From contig NZ_FNPX01000021.1 of assembly GCF_900107415.1 (NCBI RefSeq), positions 1 to 53,907 of the forward strand: a stretch of 53,907 bases of DNA. Direction: 5' to 3'. This document shows positions 34,508 to 43,996 of this stretch, in pieces. How positions within the stretch are numbered: the first letter of the stretch is position 1; each line of letters begins with the position of its first letter. The notes under the pieces were generated by a model. It was not told where the DNA came from and did not search any database. It saw only the letters and a program-made list of their open reading frames with translations. A program made the translations under genes and the position numbers. Source of the stretch: Jannaschia faecimaris (lineage in GTDB: Bacteria > Pseudomonadota > Alphaproteobacteria > Rhodobacterales > Rhodobacteraceae).

Positions 34508-36087
34508 GCCTTCACGTCCTCGTCGATGTGGTCGACGTATTTTTCGAAGTTTGCGGAGAACATGTCCACCAGCTTTTGCGCCTGGGCGTCGTAGGCTTCC
34601 TTGTCGGACCATGTGCGGCGCGGATCCAGCAGGACATCGGCAACGCCGTGGCAATGGACCGGCACGTCGAAAGCGAAATTCGGATCGCGGCGGAACGCAC
34701 CGGCAGAGAGGCTTCCGTTAAGCGCCGCAGTCAACAGGGCGCGTGTCGCCTTGATAGGCATCCGCGAACCCGTCCCATAGGCACCGCCCGTCCACCCGGT
34801 GTTGACGAGCCAGCAGTCAGAGCCGTGTTTTGCGATCTTCTGCTGCAACAGCTTTCCGTAGACTTCCGGACGACGCGGCATGAAGGGCGCGCCAAAGCAG
34901 GTTGAGAACGTCGGCTCCGGCTCGGTCACGCCCCGCTCGGTTCCCGCCACCTTGGAGGTGAAGCCCGAGAGGAAGTGATACATGGCCTGCGCCGGCGTGA
35001 GACGTGCAATCGGGGGCAGAACGCCGAACGCGTCGCAGGTCAGCATCACCACGTTTCCGGGGTTGCCGCCAAGCGCGGTGGGCGAAGCGTTTGAGATATA
35101 CTCCAGCGGATAGGCCGCGCGCATGTTGGCGGTGATGCTGTCGTCCTCGAAATCCAGCTCCAGCGTGTCGGGGTCGAATACCATGTTCTCGATCACCGTG
35201 GCGAAGCGAGTGGTCGTGGCGAAGATTTCCGGCTCTGCTTCGGCAGAAAGGTTGATCGTCTTCGCGTAGCAGCCACCCTCGAAATTGAACACACCGCGGT
35301 CCGACCAGCCGTGTTCGTCGTCGCCGATCAGGATACGATCGGGGGCCGCCGAAAGCGTCGTCTTTCCGGTGCCGGAAAGGCCGAAGAACACGGCGCTGTC
35401 CGTGGGGCGGCCGATGGCATGATTGGCCGAGCAGTGCATCGGCATGACGCCCTTCTCCGGCAGGATGTAGTTGAGCAGCGTGAAGACGGACTTCTTGTTC
35501 TCGCCTGCGTATTCCGTGCCCGCGATCAGGATTTCCTTGGCGTCGAGATTCATGGCGATCACGACCTCGCTGCGACAGCCGTGGCGCGCGGGATCGGCCT
35601 TGAAGCTGGGGCAGTTGATCACGGTGAATTCGGGAACGAAGCTGGCCAGCTCTTGTGCGTCGGGCCTGCGCAGCATGTGGCGGATGAACAGGCTGTGCCA
35701 TGCCAATTCCGTCACTATGCGTACGTCGAGGCGATGTGCCGGATCGGATCCGCCGAACAGGTCCTGCACGAAGTAATCGCGGCCCTTCATATGCTCCAGC
35801 ATATCGGCTTTGAGATCGGCGTAGGCCGACGTCTCCATCGGGGCGTTCGCATCCCACCAGATCGTGTCCTCGGTGGTCGCCGACCGGACGACGTGTTTGT
35901 CCTTGGGGGACCGTCCTGTGAACTTGCCGGTCGTTACCAAGAACGCGCCACCTTGACCCAATGTGCCTTCGTCACGAGCAAGCGCTTCCTGGATGATCGC
36001 TGGTTCAAGCAGGTTGTAATAGACATTACCCAGCCCGACGATGCCTTGGGCTTCGAGCGTTTGCTTCGGGTTCACACGCTGGGTCAT
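34492..36087 (-). CDS. pckA: Phosphoenolpyruvate carboxykinase (ATP)
   Basis: A 531-aa gluconeogenic enzyme converting oxaloacetate and ATP to phosphoenolpyruvate. The nucleotide-binding loop is [13 protein letters not shown] and the metal-binding motif [31 protein letters not shown] and RFNPKDKH-like contacts belong to the N-terminal domain. The start at 36087 has AGGAG at good spacing; the frame extends to 36240 without meaning. It is transcribed away from chvI, and the 316 bp between them carry repeated TAGCGCAA motifs. Confidence 0.96.
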   Translation of the reverse strand: MTQRVNPKQTLEAQGIVGLGNVYYNLLEPAIIQEALARDEGTLGQGGAFLVTTGKFTGRSPKDKHVVRSATTEDTIWWDANAPMETSAYADLKADMLEHMKGRDYFVQDLFGGSDPAHRLDVRIVTELAWHSLFIRHMLRRPDAQELASFVPEFTVINCPSFKADPARHGCRSEVVIAMNLDAKEILIAGTEYAGENKKSVFTLLNYILPEKGVMPMHCSANHAIGRPTDSAVFFGLSGTGKTTLSAAPDRILIGDDEHGWSDRGVFNFEGGCYAKTINLSAEAEPEIFATTTRFATVIENMVFDPDTLELDFEDDSITANMRAAYPLEYISNASPTALGGNPGNVVMLTCDAFGVLPPIARLTPAQAMYHFLSGFTSKVAGTERGVTEPEPTFSTCFGAPFMPRRPEVYGKLLQQKIAKHGSDCWLVNTGWTGGAYGTGSRMPIKATRALLTAALNGSLSAGAFRRDPNFAFDVPVHCHGVADVLLDPRRTWSDKEAYDAQAQKLVDMFSANFEKYVDHIDEDVKACAIG

Positions 36088-36204
36088 GATCTTACTCCTG
36101 TTTGTGAGAGCCCGCACAGACTGACTGCCTCGACCAAATTGGAAAAAAGGCTTCGAACTCCCTGATGATAGGATAGCATTCGGTCGTCCCGAGGGGCAGG
36201 GGCC

Positions 36205-36238
36205 GTTAGCGCAACCAGTCGCTTGCGGTAGCGCAATC
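36205..36238. promoter_or_regulatory. Repeated TAGCGCAA motifs in the pckA-chvI intergenic region
   Basis: GTTAGCGCAACC (36205-36216) and GGTAGCGCAATC (36227-36238) share TAGCGCAA with start-to-start spacing of 22 bp, two DNA turns, and an inverted TTGCG lies between them. The 316-bp interval 36088-36403 has no gene and must hold both promoters. A regulator site for carbon control is a plausible reading, but no regulator is assigned. Confidence 0.45.
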
Positions 36239-36403
36239 ATGTGGCGGATTGGAAACAGCGGATTAACTCTGCCTTAATTGCAGACGGGCCACAGTCTGGT
36301 GTGCGAATCGGTTTCGGGGCGAATTGTGTTGATCTCCGCACCACTTTTCGGAGACGGTAAGAAAAAAACACGGCAGTATAACAGGCAACCAAAGGACATT
36401 GGC

Positions 36404-37105
36404 ATGTCGCGTATCGCGCTAGTCGACGACGACAGGAACATCCTGACGTCGGTTTCCATGACTCTCGAAGCAGAAGGCTTCGAAGTTGAGACATATAATG
36501 ATGGTCAGAGTGCATTGGACGCGTTCAGTCGCCAAATGCCTGATCTTGGAGTCTTCGACATCAAGATGCCACGGATGGACGGCATGGACCTGCTGCAGCG
36601 TCTTCGGCAAAAGTCCTCCGTTCCGGTGATCTTCCTGACGTCCAAGGACGATGAAATCGACGAAGTTCTAGGCTTGAGAATGGGTGCCGACGACTACGTT
36701 CGAAAGCCCTTTTCTCAGCGTCTCCTGGTCGAACGAATCCGCGCGATCTTACGTCGGCAGGAGGCGATTGCATCTGACGAGACTGACACGCCCGAGGATA
36801 CGCAGGTGATGCAGCGTGGCGAGTTGTCCATGGACCCGTTGCGTCACGCGGTGAAGTGGAGGGGCAGGGATGTTACGTTGACCGTAACGGAATTCCTGTT
36901 GTTGCAGGCACTGGCGCAAAGGCCCGGTTTCGTGAAGTCGCGAGACCAGCTGATGGATGTGGCCTATGACGACCAAGTCTATGTCGATGACCGTACCATC
37001 GACAGCCATATCAAGCGTCTGCGCAAGAAGATGCGTTCAGCCGATCCGGAGTTCTCGGCGATTGAAACGCTCTATGGCATCGGTTACCGCTACAACGAAG
37101 AATAA
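36404..37105 (+). CDS. chvI: Response regulator ChvI, OmpR family
   Basis: A 233-aa regulator with a receiver domain (residues 1-118: acidic DDD at 8-10, phospho-acceptor Asp52 in [11 protein letters not shown], Lys in KPFS) and an OmpR-type winged-helix domain (about 135-233: [35 protein letters not shown]). ChvI answers to envelope and acid or carbon signals through ChvG. The ATG at 36404 follows AAAGGA. It faces pckA and is followed by its sensor after 15 bp. Confidence 0.93.
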   Translation: MSRIALVDDDRNILTSVSMTLEAEGFEVETYNDGQSALDAFSRQMPDLGVFDIKMPRMDGMDLLQRLRQKSSVPVIFLTSKDDEIDEVLGLRMGADDYVRKPFSQRLLVERIRAILRRQEAIASDETDTPEDTQVMQRGELSMDPLRHAVKWRGRDVTLTVTEFLLLQALAQRPGFVKSRDQLMDVAYDDQVYVDDRTIDSHIKRLRKKMRSADPEFSAIETLYGIGYRYNEE

Positions 37106-37120
37106 ACGGAGGCTGGGGGG

Positions 37121-38872
37121 ATGGTTTCCGTGACCGATGTGGACTTGACCGGCGGCTCGCCCAAAGGACGCGGCTTTTTCCGTAGGAAGGAGCGCGTGAA
37201 GCCTGACGGCGAAGTCGTTTTGGGCGAGGATTGGGAAAGGCCCGAAGGCTCCGTCGAAAGCGAATTGAGAGAAGCACGCGCCCGGCGCGGGATGTTCAGT
37301 CTCGATCGGTCCCCACTGGCTCGGAAAATCATCGTTTTCAACCTTTTGGCGATTCTCATGCTTGTCGCGGGGGTCCTGTTCCTGAATCCATCGCGAGACA
37401 GCCTTCTCGTCCAAAGGGAAGCAGGTCTCGTGACCGAGGCGCGCCTAGTTGCCGATGTGGTGCAGGCGTCGCTGCCGCAAGGTGCCCCGATTTCTCTCGG
37501 TGCGGGTGACGGCGTTGACCTCCAGCAGTTGTTGACAAGCGTGAACCTACCTCGCGGGATAGAGGTTCATGTCTTTGATACATCAGGAAACCTTGTCGCT
37601 CAGGCTACCGGTACCGACGTTCCAGCGGAAGTTGTCGGCCTGAATGAAGGCACCCGGAAGACTACGATCATTACGTCCGCTTTGAATGGTATCTGGGAAC
37701 TGGCCTCGGGGCTTGTCGAGCGTAACGTCGAAAGCAATCCGCAACCTTTGGATGTGGCACAGGCCCTGCTTGCTTCGTCACCGAACGCGACGGCCATCCG
37801 TGGATATGACGGTGCGGACGGAAAGCTGTTCACAGTCACCACGCCGATCACCACTGGCACGGTGGCGTTCGGCATGATCGCGGTCACGACGCGGGCAGGT
37901 GAAATTGACGCGCTGGTCCGTGTCGAGCGGGAGCAATTGTTGCAGATGTTCGTAATTGCGCTGCTTGTCTCCATCGGACTGAGCCTTGTGTTGGCCTCCA
38001 CGATCGCAAATCCTCTGTCCGACCTGTCTGCCGCCGCCGAACTTGGCCGCGACAAGCATGCCCGCAAGATGTCGCCGCAGCGCGTGCGAATTCCGGATCT
38101 GACCGCACGGCCGGACGAGATCGGGCGTTTGTCCGGTGCGCTGCGCGGCATGGTTGCGGCGCTTTACGACCGCATCGATAGCAACGAACAATTTGCGGCT
38201 GACGTCGCGCATGAAATCAAGAATCCTCTCGCCAGTTTGCGCTCTGCCGTCGGGACGATGCGTCTGGCGAAGAACGATGATCAGCGGACGCGTCTGTTGG
38301 AAGTGATCGAGCACGACGTACGCCGCCTCGACCGCTTGGTCAGTGACATTTCCAACGCATCTCGCCTCGACAGCGAATTGGTCAAGGAAGAGGAAGAGCC
38401 GTTCGACCTAGTCAAGATGATCTCGAACCTTGGTGTCTACCACGGTCAGGAAGCCGAACTGCGCAACATCGATTTCATCACCGACCTCCCGAGGGAGCCG
38501 ATCGTCATCATGGGCCTAGAGGCTCGTCTTGCGCAGGTATTCGTCAACCTTATCACGAACGCGATGTCATTCTGCGAGGAGGGCGACGCCGTCCGGGTCT
38601 GGCTGCGCCGACGTGAGAACCGTGTCTTGGTGGTCGTGGAGGATACGGGCCCAGGTATCCCCGAAGCAGCCTTGACCAAGGTGTTCAATCGCTTCTATTC
38701 AGAGCGCCCCGAAAAGCAGTTCGGGAACCATTCAGGCCTCGGTCTGGCGATCTCCAAACAGATCGTGGAAGCCCACGGCGGTGTCATCTGGGCCGAAAAT
38801 ATTCGCCCGACCGACATGGATCTGACGTCCGACCCGCTGGGCGCAAGGTTCGTGGTCGGCCTTCCAATCTGA
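37121..38872 (+). CDS. chvG: Sensor histidine kinase ChvG
   Basis: A 583-aa inner-membrane kinase. A cytoplasmic N-terminal tail of about 70 residues precedes helix 1 (IIVFNLLAILMLVAGVLFL), then a periplasmic sensor domain to about residue 270, helix 2 (MFVIALLVSIGLSLVLA), a HAMP linker, the dimerisation domain with His364 in FAADVAHEIKNPLASLRSA, and the ATPase domain with NLITNAMSFC, VEDTGPGIPE and HSGLGLAISKQI. In relatives it is restrained by the periplasmic protein ExoR; no exoR is seen here. It phosphorylates ChvI. Confidence 0.93.
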   Translation: MVSVTDVDLTGGSPKGRGFFRRKERVKPDGEVVLGEDWERPEGSVESELREARARRGMFSLDRSPLARKIIVFNLLAILMLVAGVLFLNPSRDSLLVQREAGLVTEARLVADVVQASLPQGAPISLGAGDGVDLQQLLTSVNLPRGIEVHVFDTSGNLVAQATGTDVPAEVVGLNEGTRKTTIITSALNGIWELASGLVERNVESNPQPLDVAQALLASSPNATAIRGYDGADGKLFTVTTPITTGTVAFGMIAVTTRAGEIDALVRVEREQLLQMFVIALLVSIGLSLVLASTIANPLSDLSAAAELGRDKHARKMSPQRVRIPDLTARPDEIGRLSGALRGMVAALYDRIDSNEQFAADVAHEIKNPLASLRSAVGTMRLAKNDDQRTRLLEVIEHDVRRLDRLVSDISNASRLDSELVKEEEEPFDLVKMISNLGVYHGQEAELRNIDFITDLPREPIVIMGLEARLAQVFVNLITNAMSFCEEGDAVRVWLRRRENRVLVVVEDTGPGIPEAALTKVFNRFYSERPEKQFGNHSGLGLAISKQIVEAHGGVIWAENIRPTDMDLTSDPLGARFVVGLPI

Positions 38873-38879
38873 CGCGGCG

Positions 38880-39338
38880 GTGGCCCGGGAGCTTCCGGCT
38901 TTCGCACCGCTGGGCGATGGCCGGGTTTCATGCCAAGCGACAGTTGTCGTGTTAAATGGGCATGCTTTGGCGATTTGCGGCCCCCCCGGCGCGGGAAAGT
39001 CTGGGACGGCGGCGCAGATGATCGCACTTGGCGCTGGCCTTGTTGCGGACGATCTTGCGGTATTGAACGCCGATGGGCAGAACCTGATGGTGGAGGCCCC
39101 TGCCAATGCACCGGCGGCAATGGAACTGCGGGGGCTCGGGATTATACCCATGGCGTTGTCCGGCCCCGCTAACCTTGTTGCTTTTCTCTATCTCGGCATT
39201 GGTGCTGCACGCCTGCCGGAGCCTGAGATGACCAAGGTGTGTGATCGGCCCGTCGCGGTGCTTAGGCATCCCGCGAGTCCCGATCTCGCGGCAAAGCTGA
39301 TGCTCTGGCTGAGGGCGCGCGATGCGATTGACCGCTGA
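38880..39338 (+). CDS. hprK: Short HPr kinase/phosphorylase
   Basis: A 152-aa protein equal to the C-terminal catalytic domain of HprK, without the N-terminal domain of the Gram-positive enzyme; this short form is usual in alphaproteobacteria. Walker A is GPPGAGKSG, followed by LVADDLAVL and a MELRGLGII segment that corresponds to the HprK signature. GTG is the start codon. It should phosphorylate Ser46 of the HPr encoded at 40748. It lies 7 bp after chvG, linking carbon status with the ChvGI operon. Confidence 0.85.
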   Translation: MARELPAFAPLGDGRVSCQATVVVLNGHALAICGPPGAGKSGTAAQMIALGAGLVADDLAVLNADGQNLMVEAPANAPAAMELRGLGIIPMALSGPANLVAFLYLGIGAARLPEPEMTKVCDRPVAVLRHPASPDLAAKLMLWLRARDAIDR

Positions 39339-39410
39339 TCTGGCCGAATGACCGTAGGTCTTACAAATGCCCGTCGTGCCGCTTATGTGTCGGCCCGAGG
39401 TAGAGAGTGC

Positions 39411-40331
39411 ATGATGACATCGTCCCGCGAGCCGATAGATCTGATCCTTGTCACCGGGCCCTCGGGTGCCGGTCGTACGACCGCAATCCATGTTTTGGAG
39501 GACGCGGGTTACGAGGTGATCGACAACCTGCCTCTTTCGCTGATGGCGCGTCTTCTGGATGGGGGATTGGACCGTCCGCTCGCGCTTGGAATCGATATCA
39601 GGAACCGCGATTTCAGCGTCGATGCCATGCTCTCGCTGGCCGCAAAGGTTCGTGCCGACCCGACCTATGCGGCGAAGCTCCTTTACCTTGATTGTGACGA
39701 GGCGACACTGGTTGCCCGCTTTTCCGAAACGCGGAGGAGGCATCCCCTGGCACCGGAGGAGGATGCTGAGCTCGGCGTCGCCAGGGAGCTTTCGATTTTG
39801 GCAGGCGTCGCCGACCACGCGGACACCGTGATCGAAACCACGGGGTTTACGGTGCATGATCTAAAGGACGAGGTCCTTCGCTGGTTCGGCCACGGGCAGC
39901 GTCGGCTTGCCGTATCAGTGCAGTCGTTCAGCTATAAGCGCGGAGTTCCGAGGGGACTGGACCTCGTTTTCGACGTCCGCTTCCTGAGCAATCCGCACTG
40001 GGTGCCAGCCCTGCGCGCAGGCACAGGGCGCGACGATGATGTGCAAGCACACGTGATCGCAGACCCGCGATTTGTTGACTTCTACGACCGACTTCAGGGG
40101 CTGATCCTATCGCTCCTTCCCGCTTATCGAGAAGAGGGGCGGGCGCATCTCGCAATTGGGTTCGGTTGTACCGGTGGAAGACACAGATCCGTTGCCGTTA
40201 CGGAAATGCTGACCCAGACGCTTGCCCATCAGGGATGGCAGGTGTCTAAGCGACACCGGGAACTGGATCGCCGCGCCGCGGGGTCCACCATTGGCTCGGG
40301 GGAAGCGGGTCGCGGGGAAAGCGCCGTATGA
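39411..40331 (+). CDS. rapZ: RNase adapter RapZ
   Basis: A 306-aa nucleotide-binding protein. The P-loop is VTGPSGAGRTT, followed by VLEDAGYEVIDNLP; the C-terminal half has SFSYKRGVPRGLDLVFDVRF, FLSNPHWVPALRAGTGRD and IGFGCTGGRHRSVAVTE. In enterobacteria RapZ directs RNase E to a glucosamine-linked small RNA; the alphaproteobacterial target is not known. The start at 39411 has two ATGs in a row. It overlaps the EIIA gene by ATGA. Confidence 0.93.
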   Translation: MMTSSREPIDLILVTGPSGAGRTTAIHVLEDAGYEVIDNLPLSLMARLLDGGLDRPLALGIDIRNRDFSVDAMLSLAAKVRADPTYAAKLLYLDCDEATLVARFSETRRRHPLAPEEDAELGVARELSILAGVADHADTVIETTGFTVHDLKDEVLRWFGHGQRRLAVSVQSFSYKRGVPRGLDLVFDVRFLSNPHWVPALRAGTGRDDDVQAHVIADPRFVDFYDRLQGLILSLLPAYREEGRAHLAIGFGCTGGRHRSVAVTEMLTQTLAHQGWQVSKRHRELDRRAAGSTIGSGEAGRGESAV

Positions 40332-40720
40332 TCGGCATTGTGATTGTTGCACACGGCGGTTTGGCAGAGGAATACCGGCTCGCCGTCGAACATGTTATGG
40401 GACCACAACAGGGCATTCGCGCTGTGTCGGTTGCAGCTGCGTGCGACCGAGCCGGCAAGGAGCAGGAAATCCGAACCGTTGCTGACAGCGTCGACATGGG
40501 CGATGGCGTTGTGATTGTGACGGACATCTTCGGAGGCTCACCGTCGAACCTTTCCATGGGGGCCTGCACCGGGTCCGATCGCAAGATTTTCTATGGGGCA
40601 AACTTGCCTGCGCTGATCAAGCTGGCCCGCAGCCGAACAAAGCCGCTCGATGAAGCGCTGGCCTTGGCCAAGGCAGCCGGAACGCGTTACATGGATGTGG
40701 CACAGGGGCCTTCGGCCTGA
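40328..40720 (+). CDS. manX: PTS EIIA component, mannose family
   Basis: A 130-aa single-domain EIIA of the fructose-mannose type. The phosphorylated residue is His9 in IVIVAHGGLAEEY; VTDIFGGSPSNLSMG is the second conserved motif. No EIIB, EIIC or EIID genes are nearby, so it probably serves as a regulator rather than in sugar import. It is coupled to rapZ and precedes the HPr gene by 27 bp. Confidence 0.92.
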   Translation: MIGIVIVAHGGLAEEYRLAVEHVMGPQQGIRAVSVAAACDRAGKEQEIRTVADSVDMGDGVVIVTDIFGGSPSNLSMGACTGSDRKIFYGANLPALIKLARSRTKPLDEALALAKAAGTRYMDVAQGPSA

Positions 40721-40747
40721 TCCTTGGGTGAATAGATCGGGAACCGA

Positions 40748-41017
40748 ATGATAACGCGCAAGCTTGATATAATTAATGAAAAGGGTCTGCACGCCCGCGC
40801 GTCGGCCAAGTTCGTGGAATGTGTCGAGCAATTCGATGCCGGTGCAATGGTTTCGAAAGACGGGATGGACGCATCGGGCGACTCGATCATGGGGTTGCTG
40901 ATGCTCGGTGCCGCGCGTGGCACCTCAATAGAAGTCGAGACCAAAGGTGTGCAGGCTGAAGAACTGATGAACGCGCTCACGGCGCTCGTGTCCGATTATT
41001 TCGGTGAGGGCATGTGA
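40748..41017 (+). CDS. ptsH: HPr phosphocarrier protein
   Basis: An 89-aa carrier. His15 (NEKGLHARASAKF) is the EI-dependent phosphorylation site and Ser46 (GDSIMGLLML) is the HprK-dependent site, both conserved. It would pass phosphate from an EI-Ntr type enzyme, not in the window, to the EIIA encoded upstream. It is the last gene of the chvI-chvG-hprK-rapZ-EIIA-HPr run. Confidence 0.94.
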   Translation: MITRKLDIINEKGLHARASAKFVECVEQFDAGAMVSKDGMDASGDSIMGLLMLGAARGTSIEVETKGVQAEELMNALTALVSDYFGEGM

Positions 41018-41139
41018 GGGCGCGCTGCATCTCGGCGAAAGCAGGTGACGCCCATGCAGCCAGCGCGAAAGCACCGAGCACGGGTGATTTCCTCGCCTAG
41101 CTGGACCCCCAGGGGTCGTAAAATTGACGGACCGTTGCG

Positions 41140-42015
41140 TCAGCGGGTTGGAACGGGTGTCTCGCCCCTGTAATCGTAAAACCCGCGCTGCGCCTTGCGT
41201 CCCAGCCACCCGGCCTCGACGTATTTGGTCAGCAGCGGGCAGGGGCGGTATTTCGTGTCGGCCAGCCCGTCGTGAAGCACGTTCATGATCGCCAGACAGG
41301 TGTCGAGTCCGATGAAGTCGGCCAACTCCAGCGGCCCCATCGGGTGGTTCGCGCCCAACTTCATCGAGGTATCAATGGATGTGACAGTGCCGACTCCCTC
41401 GTAGAGCGTATATACCGCTTCGTTGATCATCGGCATCAGGATTCGGTTCACAATAAAGGCCGGAAAATCCTCTGCTGTGGCGGAGGTTTTGTTCAGCCGA
41501 TCCACCACGCCCCGGCAGGCCTGATAGGTGTCTTCATTGGTGGCGATCCCGCGGATCAGCTCGACAAGCTGCATTATCGGGACGGGGTTCATGAAATGGA
41601 AGCCCATGAACCGCTCGGGGCGGTCTGTCCGGCTGGCCAGACGCGTTATCGAAATCGAGGAAGTGTTGGACGTCAGGATTGTCTCGGGCTTCAGGGCCGG
41701 AAGCAGTTCGGCAAAGATGGCATGCTTGATGTCCTCGCGCTCGGTCGCGGCCTCAATGATCAGATCCGACTTTCCCAGATCGATCAGAGTTGACGTGGTT
41801 TGGATCCGGTCCATCGCGTGGTCGCGTTCAGACTGCGTGATCTTCTCGCGCGCGACTTGCCGGTCCATATTCGTAGTGATCAGGTCGACGGCGGCGTCCA
41901 ATGCCTCCTGACGAACGTCAGTCAACATCACGTCGTAGCCGGCCAAAGCCGACACGTGAGCGATGCCGTTGCCCATCTGACCCGCGCCAACGATGCCGAT
42001 GCTCTTGATATCCAT
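41140..42015 (-). CDS. hbd: 3-hydroxybutyryl-CoA dehydrogenase
   Basis: A 291-aa enzyme interconverting acetoacetyl-CoA and 3-hydroxybutyryl-CoA. The NAD(P) fold is IGIVGAGQMGNGIAHVSALAG; TSNTSSISIT and GFHFMNPVPIMQLVE (catalytic His) follow, with FIVNRILMPMINEAV and GANHPMGPLELADFIGLDT in the C-terminal domain. The start at 42015 follows AGGAG. In related bacteria it often lies directly after etfA; here a DUF6473 gene on the other strand separates them. Confidence 0.93.
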   Translation of the reverse strand: MDIKSIGIVGAGQMGNGIAHVSALAGYDVMLTDVRQEALDAAVDLITTNMDRQVAREKITQSERDHAMDRIQTTSTLIDLGKSDLIIEAATEREDIKHAIFAELLPALKPETILTSNTSSISITRLASRTDRPERFMGFHFMNPVPIMQLVELIRGIATNEDTYQACRGVVDRLNKTSATAEDFPAFIVNRILMPMINEAVYTLYEGVGTVTSIDTSMKLGANHPMGPLELADFIGLDTCLAIMNVLHDGLADTKYRPCPLLTKYVEAGWLGRKAQRGFYDYRGETPVPTR

Positions 42016-42174
42016 GCCCGCTCTCCTGTCGTTCCGCCGGACCATAGCAGGGGTCGGGGGAGGGGCAAGCGTGGCCGTCAATCAATACAATTCATGACGA
42101 AAGCCAGACTCAACCAATCGGTAAGTCTTGCCTGCGACTCTGCCCTCTAGCGAGCGAATCTGAGCGGGTACTTT

Positions 42175-42993
42175 ATGAGCTATGAGGGTTACCCCATGGG
42201 ATTGGACTATTACCCCTGCCACTATGGTGGGTCCCGGATCGTGTTCCGGGGCCCGGCGGTGAAATTGAAACGGCCCTATACTGCGGTGATCGGCGGGTCC
42301 GAAGTATACGGGAAGTATGTGGAGGATCCGTTCACCGATCAACTTGCCGAGCTTACGGGACGGCGGGTCGTGAATATGGGAGTGATGAATGCGGGCGTCG
42401 ATGCGTTTGCCTTGGACGATGCGCTGATGCAGGTCATCGCGAGCGCCGAGATCGTCGTGGTTCAGACGACCGGTGCTCATAATATCTCCAATCGCTTCTA
42501 CACCGTGCATCCGCGCCGGAACGACCGGTTCCTTCAGGCGTCCCGCTTGTTGACGGATCTCTATCGCGATGTCGATTTCAGCGACTTTTCCTTCACGCGG
42601 CATATGCTGACGACCTTGCGAATGCAAAGTCCGGAACGATTTGCCCGTATCGAGACGGAATTGTCGCAGGCCTGGATCGCGCGGATGCGAACGCTGTTGT
42701 CACGCATTCCGGGAAAGCGCGTTTTGCTCCATATTGAGGATAGCACCGACTACGGCCTTGGACCGGAGCCGCCCTTTGTCAACAGCGAAATGATCTTGGC
42801 CCTGCAGGGGACGTTCGACAAGTTCCTGCAATGCGATGTTTCGGAAGACTGTGGCGAAAGCCAATTGGACGGCATGATTTTCGACGAGACTGAGCGGGAG
42901 AGCGCGCTGCGGATGCTGTCTGCGGATGCGCATGAACGGATCGCCGTGGCTCTTGCGCGTGTCTTGCGACGCACGAACGGAATGGCCGCCTGA
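42175..42993 (+). CDS. DUF6473-family protein
   Basis: A 272-aa soluble protein. VIGGSEVYGKYVEDPF, VVNMGVMNAGVDAFALDDA and VVVQTTGAHNISNRFYTVHP recall the block spacing of SGNH-type hydrolases (an N-terminal GGSE block, a central NMG block and a His-Asn block), and the last part (HIEDSTDYGLGPEP, then a helical tail) may carry a further catalytic residue. I place it in DUF6473, a family seen mostly in Rhodobacteraceae; the activity is unknown. It stands between hbd and etfA on the opposite strand and probably has its own promoter. Confidence 0.7.
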   Translation: MSYEGYPMGLDYYPCHYGGSRIVFRGPAVKLKRPYTAVIGGSEVYGKYVEDPFTDQLAELTGRRVVNMGVMNAGVDAFALDDALMQVIASAEIVVVQTTGAHNISNRFYTVHPRRNDRFLQASRLLTDLYRDVDFSDFSFTRHMLTTLRMQSPERFARIETELSQAWIARMRTLLSRIPGKRVLLHIEDSTDYGLGPEPPFVNSEMILALQGTFDKFLQCDVSEDCGESQLDGMIFDETERESALRMLSADAHERIAVALARVLRRTNGMAA

Positions 42994-43015
42994 CCTCTTG
43001 AGGGAGTACCGAATA

Positions 43016-43047
43016 CAAAAACGCGGCCCCATCTTCAGGACCGCGTT
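43016..43047 (-). terminator. Intrinsic terminator after etfA
   Basis: On the reverse strand AACGCGGTCC pairs with GGGCCGCGTT over 10 bp (one G-T pair) with an 8-nt loop, followed by TTTTT. It begins 22 nt past the etfA stop codon and ends the etf transcript before the facing DUF6473 gene. Confidence 0.75.
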
Positions 43048-43069
43048 GTCATTACCGATTGTACAAGGT

Positions 43070-43996
43070 TCAGATTTTCTCGATCAATTCAGGCACGGCG
43101 GTGAACAGGTCAGCCACCAATCCGTAGTCGGCGACCTGGAAGATCGGGGCTTCCTCGTCTTTGTTGATCGCAACGATAATCTTGGAGTCCTTCATGCCGG
43201 CCAAGTGCTGAATCGCGCCCGAAATCCCGACGGCCACGTAAAGGTCGGGGGCAACGACTTTGCCTGTCTGGCCGACCTGCCAATCGTTGGGCGCATAGCC
43301 CGAGTCGACTGCCGCGCGGGACGCGCCGACTGCCGCCCCCAGCTTGTCAGCCAGCTTCTCGATCAGGGCGAAGTCGTCTTCGGAGCCGACGCCGCGGCCC
43401 CCGGAGACGACGATGCCGGCTGACGTCAATTCCGGGCGATCCGATTTGGCAACCTTGTCCTCCACCCATTCGGACAGGGCGGGATCATCTGCTGCGCCGA
43501 TTGTCTCGATCGGGGCTGCCCCTCCCTCGGCCGTGAGCTCGAACGTCGAAGTTCGGATGGTCATCACCTTGGTCGCATCCGCCGACTTGATCGTCTGAAC
43601 CGCGTTGCCGGCGTAAATCGGACGCTCGAAAGTATCGGCATCCACGATGGCGGTGACGTCTGACATGATCATCACGTCCAAAAGCGCCGCGATGCGGGGC
43701 ATCACGTTCTTGGCGTCGGTCGTGGAGGGTGCCAGGACGTGGCTATAGTCGCCCGCGATGGACACCACGACCGCTGCCGTCGGTTCCGCCAGGCGGTGGC
43801 CAAGCGACGGACCCTCGGCGACCAGGACTTTGGCGACGCCATCAAGTTTCGCCGCGCTCTCGCCAGCGGCTGCTGCCGAGGCACCCGCACATAGGATAGT
43901 CACGTCGCCCAGTTGCTTGGCGGCCGTCAGGGCCTTGGCGGTCGCGTCCAGGTTCAGTTCGCCATTAGTGACTTCGCCAATGAGAAGAACAGCCAT
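43070..43996 (-). CDS. etfA: Electron transfer flavoprotein alpha subunit
   Basis: A 308-aa FAD-binding subunit of ETF, which takes electrons from acyl-CoA dehydrogenases (including Mcd) and passes them to the ETF-quinone oxidoreductase. The C-terminal FAD site is clear: VSGGRGVGSEDDF, GASRAAVDSGYAPNDWQVGQTGK, APDLYVAVGISGAIQHLAGM and IIVAINKDEEAPIF. It overlaps etfB by one base. A strong terminator follows. Confidence 0.96.
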   Translation of the reverse strand: MAVLLIGEVTNGELNLDATAKALTAAKQLGDVTILCAGASAAAAGESAAKLDGVAKVLVAEGPSLGHRLAEPTAAVVVSIAGDYSHVLAPSTTDAKNVMPRIAALLDVMIMSDVTAIVDADTFERPIYAGNAVQTIKSADATKVMTIRTSTFELTAEGGAAPIETIGAADDPALSEWVEDKVAKSDRPELTSAGIVVSGGRGVGSEDDFALIEKLADKLGAAVGASRAAVDSGYAPNDWQVGQTGKVVAPDLYVAVGISGAIQHLAGMKDSKIIVAINKDEEAPIFQVADYGLVADLFTAVPELIEKI

